Assembly: GCA_037893245.1 (NCBI GenBank)
Contig: JBAIAA010000865.1
Location: 744,001 to 808,000 of the forward strand
Reading direction: 5' to 3'
Origin: Crossaster papposus
Lineage: Eukaryota; Echinodermata; Asteroidea; Velatida; Solasteridae
Length of the DNA: 64,000 nt
Both the position numbers and the translations under genes were made by a program. The stretch's first letter is position 1. Every line of letters begins with the position of its first letter. Under the pieces are notes generated by a model. It saw nothing but the letters and a program-made list of their open reading frames with translations. It had not been told where the DNA came from and did no database searches. This document shows positions 25,817 to 39,040 of this stretch, piece after piece.

Positions 25817-28805
25817 CCTGCTCAGAAGGAACAGCAGAGGTAGAAGACAGAGATAGAGTATATCCACGTGTCTGATATACACCTCACTCAGCCTGCTCAG
25901 AAGGAGCAACAGAGGTAGAAGACAGAGATAGAGTATATCCACGTGTCTGATCTACACCTCACTCAGCCTGCTCAGAAGGAACAGCAGAGGTAGAAGACAG
26001 AGATAGAGTATATCCACGTGTCTGATCTACACTTCACTCAGCCTGCTCAGAAGGAACAGCAGAGGTAGAAGACAGAGATAGAGTATATCCACGTGTCTGA
26101 TCTACACCTCACTCAGCCTGCTCAGAACGAACAGCAGAGGTAGAAGACAGAGATATATTATATCCACGTGTCTGATCTACACCTCACTCAGCCTGCTCAG
26201 AAGGAACAGCAGAGGTAGAAGACAGAGATAGAGTATACCCACGTGTCTGATCTACATCTCACTCAGCCTTCTCAGAAAGGAACAGCAGAGGTAGAAGACA
26301 GATATATAATATATCCACGTGTCTCACTCATCCTGCTCAGAAGGAACAGCAGAGGTAGAAGACAGAGATAGAGTATATCCACGTGTCTGATCTACACCTC
26401 ACTCAGCCTGCTCAGAACGAACAGCAGAGGTAGAAGACAGAGATATATTATATCCACGTGTCTGATCTACACCTCACTCAGCCTGCTCATAAGGAACAGC
26501 AGAGGTAGAAGACAGAGATAGAGTATATCCACGTGTCTGATCTACATCTCACTCAGCCTGCTCAGAAGGAACAGCAGAGGTAAAATACAGAGATAGAGTA
26601 TATCCAGGTGTCTCACTCAGCCTGCTCAGAAGGAACAGCAGAGGTAGAAGACAGAGATAGAGTATATCCACGTGTCTGATCTACACCTCACTCAGCCTGC
26701 TCAGGAGGAACAGCAGAGGTAGAAGACAGAGATAGAGTATATCCACGTGTCTGATCTACACCTCACTCAGCCTGCTCAGAAGGAACAGCAGAGGTAGAAG
26801 ACAGATATATAGTATATCCACGTGTCTCACTCATCCTGCTCAGAAGGAACAGCAGAGGTAGAAGACAGAGATAGAGTATATCCACGTGTCTGATCTACAC
26901 CTCACTCAGCCTGCTCAGAAGGAACAGCAGAGGTAAAAGACAGAGATATAGTATATCCACGTGTCTCACTCAGCCTGCTCAGAAGGAACAGCAGAGGTAG
27001 AAGACAGAGATAGAGTATATCCACGTGTCTCACTCAGCCTGCTCAGAAGGAACAGCAGAGGTAGACGACAGAGATAGAGTATATCCACGTGTCTGATCTA
27101 CACCTCACTCAGCCTGCTCAGAAGGAACAGCGGAGGTAGAAGACATAGATGGAGTATATCCACGTGTCTGATCTACACCTCACTCAGCCTGCTCAGAAGG
27201 AAGAGCAGAGGTAGAAGACAGAGATAGAGTATATCCACGTGTCTCACTCAGCCTGCTCAGAAGGAACAGCAGAGGTAGAAGACAGAGATAGAGTATATCC
27301 ACCTGTCTTATCTACACCTCACTCAACCTGCTCAGAAGGAACAGCAGAGGTAGAAGACAGATATATAGTATATCCACGTGTCTCACTCAGCCTGCTCAGA
27401 AGGAACAGCAGAGGTAGAAGACAGATATATAGTATATCCACGTGTCTCACTCAGCCTGCTCAGAAGGAACAGCAGAGGTAGAAGACAGAGATAGATTATA
27501 TCCACGTGTCTGATCTACACCTCACTCAGCCTGCTCAGAAGGAACAGCAGAGGTAGAAGACAGAGATAGAGTATATCCACGTGTCTGATCTACATCTCAC
27601 TCAGCCTGCTCAGAAGGAACAGCAGAGGTAAAATACAAAGATAGAGTATATCCACGTGTCTCACTCAGCCTGCTCAGAAGGAACAGCAGAGGTAGAAGAC
27701 AGAGATAGAGTATATCCACGTGTCTGATCTACACATCACTCAGCCTGCTCAGAAGGGACAGCAGAGGTAGAAGACAGAGATAGAGTATATCCACGTGTCT
27801 GATATACACCTCACTCAGCCTGCTCAGAAGGGACAGCAGATGTAGAAGACACAGATAAATTATATCCACGTGTCTGATCTACACCTCACTCAGCCTGCTC
27901 AGAGGAACAGCAGAGGTAGAAGACGGAGATAGAGTATATCCACGTGTCTGATCTACACCTCACTCAGCCTGCTCAGAAGGAACAGCAGAGGTGGAAGACA
28001 GAGATAGAGTATATCCACGTGTTTGAACCACACCTCACTCAGCCTGCTCAGAAGGAAGAGCAGAGGTAGAATACAGAGATAGAGTATATCCACGTGTCTG
28101 ATATATACCTCACTCAGCCTGCTCAGAAGGAGCAGCAGAGGTAGAAGACAGAGATAGAGTTTATCCACGTGTCTCACTCAACCTGCTCAGAAGGAACAGC
28201 AGAGGTAGAAGACAGAGATAGAGTATATCCACGTGTCTGATATACACCTCACTCAGCCTGCTCAGAAGGAGCAACAGAGGTAGAAGACAGAGATAGAGTA
28301 TATCCACGTGTCTGATCTACACCTCACTCAGCCTGCTCAGAAGGAACAGCAGAGGTAGAAGACAGAGATAGAGTATATCCACGTGTCTGATCTACACTTC
28401 ACTCAGCCTGCTCAGAAGGAACAGCAGAGGTAGAAGACAGAGATAGAGTATATCCACGTGTCTGATCTACACCTCACTCAGCCTGCTCAGAACGAACAGC
28501 AGAGGTAGAAGACAGAGATATATTATATCCACGTGTCTGATCTACACCTCACTCAGCCTGCTCAGAAGGAACAGCAGAGGTAGAAGACAGAGATAGAGTA
28601 TATCCACGTGTCTGATCTACACCTCACTCAGCCTGCTCAGAAGGAACAGCAGAGGTAGAAGACAGATATATAGTATATCCACGTGTCTCACTCATCCTGC
28701 TCAGAAGGAACAGCAGAGGTAGAAGACAGAGATAGAGTATATCCACGTGTCTGATCTACACCTCACTCAGCCTGCTCAGAAGGAACAGCAGAGGTAAAAG
28801 ACAGA
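25815..28805 (+). repeat. Block-D duplicated segment, copy 1 (offset 3,809)
   Basis: Matches 29624-32614 over about 3 kb. Shared markers include the ccttctcagaaagg monomer (26267 and 30076), CAGGTG, caggaggaac, cagcggagg and CACCTG followed by ttatctac (about 27301 and 31110). Differences are few, for example ctcataagg near 26490 and near 32147. Confidence 0.8.
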
Positions 28806-30059
28806 TATATAGTATATCCACGTGTCTCACTCAGCCTGCTCAGAAGGAACAGCAGAGGTAGAAGACAGATATATAGTATATCCACGTGTCTCACTCAGCC
28901 TGCTCAGAAGGAACAGCAGAGGTAGAAGACAGAGATAGATTATATCCACGTGTCTGATCTACACCTCACTCAGCCTGCTCAGAAGGAACAGCAGAGGTAG
29001 AAGACAGAGATAGAGTATATCCACGTGTCTGATCTACATCTCACTCAGCCTGCTCAGAAGGAACAGCAGAGGTAAAATACAAAGATAGAGTATATCCACG
29101 TGTCTCACTCAGCCTGCTCAGAAGGAACAGCAGAGGTAGAAGACAGAGATAGAGTATATCCACGTGTCTGATCTACACATCACTCAGCCTGCTCAGAAGG
29201 GACAGCAGAGGTAGAAGACAGAGATAGAGTATATCCACGTGTCTGATATACACCTCACTCAGCCTGCTCAGAAGGGACAGCAGATGTAGAAGACACAGAT
29301 AAATTATATCCACGTGTCTGATCTACACCTCACTCAGCCTGCTCAGAGGAACAGCAGAGGTATAAGACAGAGATAGAGTATATCCACGTGTCTGATCTAC
29401 ACCTCACTCAGCCTGCTCAGAAGGAACAGCAGAGGTGGAAGACAGAGATAGAGTATATCCACGTGTTTGAACCACACCTCACTCAGCCTGCTCAGAAGGA
29501 AGAGCAGAGGTAGAATACAGAGATAGAGTATATCCACGTGTCTGATATATACCTCACTCAGCCTGCTCAGAAGGAGCAGCAGATGTAGAAGACAGAGATA
29601 GAGTTTATCCACGTGTCTCACTCAACCTGCTCAGAAGGAACAGCAGAGGTAGAAGACAGAGATAGAGTATATCCACGTGTCTGATATACACCTCACTCAG
29701 CCTGCTCAGAAGGAGCAACAGAGGTAGAAGACAGAGATAGAGTATATCCACGTGTCTGATCTACACCTCACTCAGCCTGCTCAGAAGGAACAGCAGAGGT
29801 AGAAGACAGAGATAGAGTATATCCACGTGTCTGATCTACACTTCACTCAGCCTGCTCAGAAGGAACAGCAGAGGTAGAAGACAGAGATAGAGTATATCCA
29901 CGTGTCTGATCTACACCTCACTCAGCCTGCTCAGAACGAACAGCAGAGGTAGAAGACAGAGATATATTGTATCCACGTGTCTGATCTACACCTCACTCAG
30001 CCTGCTCAGAAGGAACAGCAGAGGTAGAAGACAGAGATAGAGTATATCCACGTGTCTGA
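27354..30059 (+). repeat. 1,444-bp tandem duplication
   Basis: The first copy starts at 27354 and the second at 28798. The boundary is marked by taaaagacagatatatag at the start of the second copy against tagaagacagatatatag in the first. Matching continues to about 28615 and 30059, where the following monomers differ (gatctacacct against gatctacatct with ccttctc). Confidence 0.75.
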
Positions 30060-32614
30060 TCTACATCTCACTCAGCCTTCTCAGAAAGGAACAGCAGAGG
30101 TAGAAGACAGATATATAATATATCCACGTGTCTCACTCATCCTGCTCAGAAGGAACAGCAGAGGTAGAAGACAGAGATAGAGTATATCAACGTGTCTGAT
30201 CTACACCTCACTCAGCCTGCTCAGAACGAACAGCAGAGGTAGAAGACAGAGATATATTATATCCACGTGTCTGATCTACACCTCACTCAGCCTGCTCAGA
30301 AGGAACAGCAGAGGTAGAAGACAGAGATAGAGTATATCCACGTGTCTGATCTACATCTCACTCAGCCTGCTCAGAAGGAACAGCAGAGGTAAAATACAGA
30401 GATAGAGTATATCCAGGTGTCTCACTCAGCCTGCTCAGAAGGAACAGCAGAGGTAGAAGACAGAGATAGAGTATATCCACGTGTCTGATCTACACCTCAC
30501 TCAGCCTGCTCAGGAGGAACAGCAGAGGTAGAAGACAGAGATAGAGTATATCCACGTGTCTGATCTACACCTCACTCAGCCTGCTCAGAAGGAACAGCAG
30601 AGGTAGAAGACAGATATATAGTATATCCACGTGTCTCACTCATCCTGCTCAGAAGGAACAGCAGAGGTAGAAGACAGAGATAGAGTATATCCACGTGTCT
30701 GATCTACACCTCACTCAGCCTGCTCAGAAGGAACAGCAGAGGTAAAAGACAGAGATATAGTATATCCACGTGTCTCACTCAGCCTGCTCAGAAGGAACAG
30801 CAGAGGTAGAAGACAGAGATAGAGTATATCCACGTGTCTCACTCAGCCTGCTCAGAAGGAACAGCAGAGGTAGACGACAGAGATAGAGTATATCCACGTG
30901 TCTGATCTACACCTCACTCAGCCTGCTCAGAAGGAACAGCGGAGGTAGAAGACATAGATGGAGTATATCCACGTGTCTGATCTACACCTCACTCAGCCTG
31001 CTCAGAAGGAAGAGCAGAGGTAGAAGACAGAGATAGAGTATATCCACGTGTCTCACTCAGCCTGCTCAGAAGGAACAGCAGAGGTAGAAGACAGAGATAG
31101 AGTATATCCACCTGTCTTATCTACACCTCACTCAACCTGCTCAGAAGGAACAGCAGAGGTAGAAGACAGATATATAGTATATCCACGTGTCTCACTCAGC
31201 CTGCTCAGAAGGAACAGCAGAGGTAGAAGACAGATATATAGTATATCCACGTGTCTCACTCAGCCTGCTCAGAAGGAACAGCAGAGGTAGAAGACAGAGA
31301 TAGATTATATCCACGTGTCTGATCTACACCTCACTCAGCCTGCTCAGAAGGAACAGCAGAGGTAGAAGACAGAGATAGAGTATATCCACGTGTCTGATCT
31401 ACATCTCACTCATCCTGCTCAGAAGGAACAGCAGAGGTAAAATACAAAGATAGAGTATATCCACGTGTCTCACTCAGCCTGCTCAGAAGGAACAGCAGAG
31501 GTAGAAGACAGAGATAGAGTATATCCACGTGTCTGATCTACACATCACTCAGCCTGCTCAGAAGGGACAGCAGAGGTAGAAGACAGAGATAGAGTATATC
31601 CACGTGTCTGATATACACCTCACTCAGCCTGCTCAGAAGGGACAGCAGATGTAGAAGACACAGATAAATTATATCCACGTGTCTGATCTACACCTCACTC
31701 AGCCTGCTCAGAGGAACAGCAGAGGTAGAAGACAGAGATAGAGTATATCCACGTGTCTGATCTACACCTCACTCAGCCTGCTCAGAAGGAACAGCAGAGG
31801 TGGAAGACAGAGATAGAGTATATCCACGTGTTTGAACCACACCTCACTCAGCCTGCTCAGAAGGAAGAGCAGAGGTAGAATACAGAGATAGAGTATATCC
31901 ACGTGTCTGATATATACCTCACTCAGCCTGCTCAGAAGGAGCAGCAGAGGTAGAAGACAGAGATAGAGTTTATCCACGTGTCTCACTCAACCTGCTCAGA
32001 AGGAACAGCAGAGGTAGAAGACAGAGATAGAGTATATCCACGTGTCTGATATACACCTCACTCAGCCTGCTCAGAAGGAGCAACAGAGGTAGAAGACAGA
32101 GATAGAGTATATCCACGTGTCTGATCTACACCTCACTCAGCCTGCTCATAAGGAACAGCAGAGGTAGAAGACAGAGATAGAGTATATCCACGTGTCTGAT
32201 CTACACTTCACTCAGCCTGCTCAGAAGGAACAGCAGAGGTAGAAGACAGAGATAGAGTATATCCACGTGTCTGATCTACACCTCACTCAGCCTGCTCAGA
32301 ACGAACAGCAGAGGTAGAAGACAGAGATATATTATATCCACGTGTCTGATCTACACCTCACTCAGCCTGCTCAGAAGGAACAGCAGAGGTAGAAGACAGA
32401 GATAGAGTATATCCACGTGTCTGATCTACACCTCACTCAGCCTGCTCAGAAGGAACAGCAGAGGTAGAAGACAGATATATAGTATATCCACGTGTCTCAC
32501 TCATCCTGCTCAGAAGGAACAGCAGAGGTAGAAGACAGAGATAGAGTATATCCACGTGTCTGATCTACACCTCACTCAGCCTGCTCAGAAGGAACAGCAG
32601 AGGTAAAAGACAGA
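29624..32614 (+). repeat. Block-D duplicated segment, copy 2 (offset 3,809)
   Basis: Second copy of 25815-28805. Its left part is also covered by the 1,444-bp duplication, so the history is nested. Confidence 0.8.
30474..32278 (+). repeat. Block-D duplicated segment, copy 1 (offset 4,128)
   Basis: Matches 34602-36406. The caggaggaac marker lies at 30511 and 34639, and the CACCTG-ttatctac, aaattat, gtttgaacc and gatatatacc series follows in both. It diverges where this copy has gatctacacct with cagaacgaac and the other has gatctacatct. Confidence 0.8.
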
Positions 32615-33532
32615 GATATAGTATATCCACGTGTCTCACTCAGCCTGCTCAGAAGGAACAGCAGAGGTAGAAGACAGAGATAGAGTATATCCACGTGTCT
32701 CACTCAGCCTGCTCAGAAGGAACAGCAGAGGTAGACGACAGAGATAGAGTATATCCACGTGTCTGATCTACACCTCACTCAGCCTGCTCAGAAGGAACAG
32801 CGGAGGTAGAAGACATAGATGGAGTATATCCACGTGTCTGATCTACACCTCACTCAGCCTGCTCAGAAGGAAGAGCAGAGGTAGAAGACAGAGATAGAGT
32901 ATATCCACGTGTCTCACTCAGCCTGCTCAGAAGGAACAGCAGAGGTAGAAGACAGAGATAGAGTATATCCACCTGTCTGATCTACACCTCACTCAACCTG
33001 CTCAGAAGGAACAGCAGAGGTAGAAGACAGATATATAGTATATCCACGTGTCTCACTCAGCCTGCTCAGAAGGAACAGCAGAGGTAGAAGACAGATATAT
33101 AGTATATCTACGTGTCTCACTCAGCCTGCTCAGAAGGAACAGCAGAGGTAGAAGACAGAGATAGATTATATCCACGTGTCTGATCTACACCTCACTCAGC
33201 CTGCTCAGAAGGAACAGCAGAGGTAGAAGACAGAGATAGAGTATATCCACGTGTCTGATCTACATCTCACTCAGCCTGCTCAGAAGGAACAGCAGAGGTA
33301 AAATACAAAGATAGAGTATATCCACGTGTCTCACTCAGCCTGCTCAGAAGGAACAGCAGAGGTAGAAGACAGAGATAGAGTATATCCACGTGTCTGATCT
33401 ACACATCACTCAGCCTGCTCAGAAGGGACAGCAGAGGTAGAAGACAGAGATAGAGTATATCCACGTGTCTGATATACACCTCACTCAGCCTGCTCAGAAG
33501 GGACAGCAGATGTAGAAGACACAGATAAATTA

Positions 33533-34935
33533 TATCCACGTGTCTGATCTACATCTCACTCAGCCTGCTCAGAAGGAACAGCAGAGGTAAAATACAAAGA
33601 TAGAGTATATCCACGTGTCTCACTCAGCCTGCTCAGAAGGAACAGCAGAGGTAGAAGACATAGATAGAGTATATCCACGTGTCTGATCTACACCTCACTC
33701 AGCCTGCTCAGAAGGAACAGCAGAGGTAGAAGACAGAGATAGAGTATATCCACGTGTCTGATCTACATCTCACTCAGCCTGCTCAGAAGGAACAGCAGAG
33801 GTAAAATACAAAGATAGAGTATATCCACGTGTCTCACTCAGCCTGCTCAGAAGGAACAGCAGAGGTAGAAGACAGAGATAGAGTATATCCACGTGTCTGA
33901 TCTACACATCACTCAGCCTGCTCAGAAGGGACAGCAGAGGTAGAAGACAGAGATAGAGTATATCCACGTGTCTGATATACACCTCACTCAGCCTGCTCAG
34001 AAGGGACAGCAGATGTAGAAGACACAGATAAATTATATCCACGTGTCTGATCTACACCTCACTCAGCCTGCTCAGAGGAACAGCAGAGGTAGAAGACAGA
34101 GATAGAGTATATCCACGTGTCTGATCTACACCTCACTCAGCCTGCTCAGAAGGAACAGCAGAGGTGGAAGACAGAGATAGAGTATATCCACGTGTTTGAA
34201 CCACACCTCACTCAGCCTGCTCAGAAGGAAGAGCAGAGGTAGAATACAGAGATAGAGTATATCCACGTGTCTGATCTACACCTCACTCAGCCTGCTCAGA
34301 AGGAAGAGCAGAGGTAGAAGACAGAGATAGAGTATATCCACGTGTCTCACTCAGCCTGCTCAGAAGGAACAGCAGAGGTAGAAGACAGAGATAGAGTATA
34401 TCCACCTGTCTGATCTACACCTCACTCAACCTGCTCAGAAGGAACAGCAGAGGTAGAAGACAGATATATAGTATATCCACGTGTCTCACTCAGCCTGCTC
34501 AGAAGGAACAGCAGAGGTAGAAGACAGATATATAGTATATCCACGTGTCTCACTCAGCCTGCTCAGAAGGAACAGCAGAGGTAGAAGACAGAGATAGATT
34601 ATATCCACGTGTCTGATCTACACCTCACTCAGCCTGCTCAGGAGGAACAGCAGAGGTAGAAGACAGAGATAGAGTATATCCACGTGTCTGATCTACACCT
34701 CACTCAGCCTGCTCAGAAGGAACAGCAGAGGTAGAAGACAGATATATAGTATATCCACGTGTCTCACTCATCCTGCTCAGAAGGAACAGCAGAGGTAGAA
34801 GACAGAGATAGAGTATATCCACGTGTCTGATCTACACCTCACTCAGCCTGCTCAGAAGGAACAGCAGAGGTAAAAGACAGAGATATAGTATATCCACGTG
34901 TCTCACTCAGCCTGCTCAGAAGGAACAGCAGAGGT
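33533..34935 (+). repeat. Block-D duplicated segment, copy 1 (offset 2,855)
   Basis: Matches 36388-37790. The marker agacatagatagag lies at about 33656 and 36511, and caggaggaac at 34639 and 37494. It diverges at the right end, where this copy has tagaagacagag and the other taaaatacaaag. Confidence 0.8.
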
Positions 34936-37790
34936 AGAAGACAGAGATAGAGTATATCCACGTGTCTCACTCAGCCTGCTCAGAAGGAACAGCAGAGGTA
35001 GACGACAGAGATAGAGTATATCCACGTGTCTGATCTACACCTCACTCAGCCTGCTCAGAAGGAACAGCGGAGGTAGAAGACATAGATGGAGTATATCCAC
35101 GTGTCTGATCTACACCTCACTCAGCCTGCTCAGAAGGAAGAGCAGAGGTAGAAGACAGAGATAGAGTATATCCACGTGTCTCACTCAGCCTGCTCAGAAG
35201 GAACAGCAGAGGTAGAAGACAGAGATAGAGTATATCCACCTGTCTTATCTACACCTCACTCAACCTGCTCAGAAGGAACAGCAGAGGTAGAAGACAGATA
35301 TATAGTATATCCACGTGTCTCACTCAGCCTGCTCAGAAGGAACAGCAGAGGTAGAAGACAGATATATAGTATATCCACGTGTCTCACTCAGCCTGCTCAG
35401 AAGGAACAGCAGAGGTAGAAGACAGAGATAGATTATATCCACGTGTCTGATCTACACCTCACTCAGCCTGCTCAGAAGGAACAGCAGAGGTAGAAGACAG
35501 AGATAGAGTATATCCACGTGTCTGATCTACATCTCACTCATCCTGCTCAGAAGGAACAGCAGAGGTAAAATACAAAGATAGAGTATATCCACGTGTCTCA
35601 CTCAGCCTGCTCAGAAGGAACAGCAGAGGTAGAAGACAGAGATAGAGTATATCCACGTGTCTGATCTACACATCACTCAGCCTGCTCAGAAGGGACAGCA
35701 GAGGTAGAAGACAGAGATAGAGTATATCCACGTGTCTGATATACACCTCACTCAGCCTGCTCAGAAGGGACAGCAGATGTAGAAGACACAGATAAATTAT
35801 ATCCACGTGTCTGATCTACACCTCACTCAGCCTGCTCAGAGGAACAGCAGAGGTAGAAGACAGAGATAGAGTATATCCACGTGTCTGATCTACACCTCAC
35901 TCAGCCTGCTCAGAAGGAACAGCAGAGGTGGAAGACAGAGATAGAGTATATCCACGTGTTTGAACCACACCTCACTCAGCCTGCTCAGAAGGAAGAGCAG
36001 AGGTAGAATACAGAGATAGAGTATATCCACGTGTCTGATATATACCTCACTCAGCCTGCTCAGAAGGAGCAGCAGAGGTAGAAGACAGAGATAGAGTTTA
36101 TCCACGTGTCTCACTCAACCTGCTCAGAAGGAACAGCAGAGGTAGAAGACAGAGATAGAGTATATCCACGTGTCTGATATACACCTCACTCAGCCTGCTC
36201 AGAAGGAGCAACAGAGGTAGAAGACAGAGATAGAGTATATCCACGTGTCTGATCTACACCTCACTCAGCCTGCTCAGAAGGAACAGCAGAGGTAGAAGAC
36301 AGAGATAGAGTATATCCACGTGTCTGATCTACACTTCACTCAGCCTGCTCAGAAGGAACAGCAGAGGTAGAAGACAGAGATAGAGTATATCCACGTGTCT
36401 GATCTACATCTCACTCAGCCTGCTCAGAAGGAACAGCAGAGGTAAAATACAAAGATAGAGTATATCCACGTGTCTCACTCAGCCTGCTCAGAAGGAACAG
36501 CAGAGGTAGAAGACATAGATAGAGTATATCCACGTGTCTGATCTACACCTCACTCAGCCTGCTCAGAAGGAACAGCAGAGGTAGAAGACAGAGATAGAGT
36601 ATATCCACGTGTCTGATCTACATCTCACTCAGCCTGCTCAGAAGGAACAGCAGAGGTAAAATACAAAGATAGAGTATATCCACGTGTCTCACTCAGCCTG
36701 CTCAGAAGGAACAGCAGAGGTAGAAGACAGAGATAGAGTATATCCACGTGTCTGATCTACACATCACTCAGCCTGCTCAGAAGGGACAGCAGAGGTAGAA
36801 GACAGAGATAGAGTATATCCACGTGTCTGATATACACCTCACTCAGCCTGCTCAGAAGGGACAGCAGATGTAGAAGACACAGATAAATTATATCCACGTG
36901 TCTGATCTACACCTCACTCAGCCTGCTCAGAGGAACAGCAGAGGTAGAAGACAGAGATAGAGTATATCCACGTGTCTGATCTACACCTCACTCAGCCTGC
37001 TCAGAAGGAACAGCAGAGGTGGAAGACAGAGATAGAGTATATCCACGTGTTTGAACCACACCTCACTCAGCCTGCTCAGAAGGAAGAGCAGAGGTAGAAT
37101 ACAGAGATAGAGTATATCCACGTGTCTGATCTACACCTCACTCAGCCTGCTCAGAAGGAAGAGCAGAGGTAGAAGACAGAGATAGAGTATATCCACGTGT
37201 CTCACTCAGCCTGCTCAGAAGGAACAGCAGAGGTAGAAGACAGAGATAGAGTATATCCACCTGTCTGATCTACACCTCACTCAACCTGCTCAGAAGGAAC
37301 AGCAGAGGTAGAAGACAGATATATAGTATATCCACGTGTCTCACTCAGCCTGCTCAGAAGGAACAGCAGAGGTAGAAGACAGATATATAGTATATCCACG
37401 TGTCTCACTCAGCCTGCTCAGAAGGAACAGCAGAGGTAGAAGACAGAGATAGATTATATCCACGTGTCTGATCTACACCTCACTCAGCCTGCTCAGGAGG
37501 AACAGCAGAGGTAGAAGACAGAGATAGAGTATATCCACGTGTCTGATCTACACCTCACTCAGCCTGCTCAGAAGGAACAGCAGAGGTAGAAGACAGATAT
37601 ATAGTATATCCACGTGTCTCACTCATCCTGCTCAGAAGGAACAGCAGAGGTAGAAGACAGAGATAGAGTATATCCACGTGTCTGATCTACACCTCACTCA
37701 GCCTGCTCAGAAGGAACAGCAGAGGTAAAAGACAGAGATATAGTATATCCACGTGTCTCACTCAGCCTGCTCAGAAGGAACAGCAGAGGT
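34500..37790 (+). repeat. 3.3-kb duplicated segment, copy 1 (offset 4,063)
   Basis: Matches about 38563-41853. caggaggaac lies at 34639 and 38702 (and again at 37494 and 41557), and agacatagatagag recurs at the same offset. Because the copied unit already contains the 2,855-bp offset pair, this duplication came after that one. Confidence 0.8.
34602..36406 (+). repeat. Block-D duplicated segment, copy 2 (offset 4,128)
   Basis: Second copy of 30474-32278. It is itself copied again 4,063 bp downstream as part of a larger unit. Confidence 0.8.
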
Positions 37791-39040
37791 AAAATACAAA
37801 GATAGAGTATATCCACGTGTCTCACTCAGCCTGCTCAGAAGGAACAGCAGAGGTAGAAGACATAGATAGAGTATATCCACGTGTCTGATCTACACCTCAC
37901 TCAGCCTGCTCAGAAGGAACAGCAGAGGTAGAAGACAGAGATAGAGTATATCCACGTGTCTGATCTACATCTCACTCAGCCTGCTCAGAAGGAACAGCAG
38001 AGGTAAAATACAAAGATAGAGTATATCCACGTGTCTCACTCAGCCTGCTCAGAAGGAACAGCAGAGGTAGAAGACAGAGATAGAGTATATCCACGTGTCT
38101 GATCTACACATCACTCAGCCTGCTCAGAAGGGACAGCAGAGGTAGAAGACAGAGATAGAGTATATCCACGTGTCTGATATACACCTCACTCAGCCTGCTC
38201 AGAAGGGACAGCAGATGTAGAAGACACAGATAAATTATATCCACGTGTCTGATCTACACCTCACTCAGCCTGCTCAGAGGAACAGCAGAGGTAGAAGACA
38301 GAGATAGAGTATATCCACGTGTCTGATCTACACCTCACTCAGCCTGCTCAGAAGGAACAGCAGAGGTGGAAGACAGAGATAGAGTATATCCACGTGTTTG
38401 AACCACACCTCACTCAGCCTGCTCAGAAGGAAGAGCAGAGGTAGAATACAGAGATAGAGTATATCCACGTGTCTGATCTACACCTCACTCAGCCTGCTCA
38501 GAAGGAAGAGCAGAGGTAGAAGACAGAGATAGAGTATATCCACGTGTCTCACTCAGCCTGCTCAGAAGGAACAGCAGAGGTAGAAGACAGATATATAGTA
38601 TATCCACGTGTCTCACTCAGCCTGCTCAGAAGGAACAGCAGAGGTAGAAGACAGAGATAGATTATATCCACGTGTCTGATCTACACCTCACTCAGCCTGC
38701 TCAGGAGGAACAGCAGAGGTAGAAGACAGAGATAGAGTATATCCACGTGTCTGATCTACACCTCACTCAGCCTGCTCAGAAGGAACAGCAGAGGTAGAAG
38801 ACAGATATATAGTATATCCACGTGTCTCACTCATCCTGCTCAGAAGGAACAGCAGAGGTAGAAGACAGAGATAGAGTATATCCACGTGTCTGATCTACAC
38901 CTCACTCAGCCTGCTCAGAAGGAACAGCAGAGGTAAAAGACAGAGATATAGTATATCCACGTGTCTCACTCAGCCTGCTCAGAAGGAACAGCAGAGGTAG
39001 AAGACAGAGATAGAGTATATCCACGTGTCTCACTCAGCCT
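36444..39040 (+). repeat. 1,347-bp tandem duplication, second copy with a two-monomer deletion
   Basis: The first copy is 36444-37790; the second starts at 37791 with taaaatacaaag joined directly after an S-type junction. agacatagatagag recurs at offset 1,347. Near 38560 the second copy has only one tatatag monomer where the first has a CACCTG monomer plus two tatatag monomers, a loss of 139 bp (64 + 75). Confidence 0.8.

Noticed and set aside
25685..25942. Longest open frame, about 85 codons on the minus strand, leucine-rich and membrane-like
   Set aside because: It is the satellite translated: the 25-residue period equals the 75-bp monomer, it exists only because of a private 60-bp monomer and TAG-removing variants, and it has no recognisable domain.
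27239..27481. Plus-strand 80-codon frame repeated at 31048, 35176, 39239 and 42094
   Set aside because: Identical repetition reflects HOR copies at 3,809, 4,128, 4,063 and 2,855 bp; the frame crosses monomers with shifts at each S unit and shows no coding signature.
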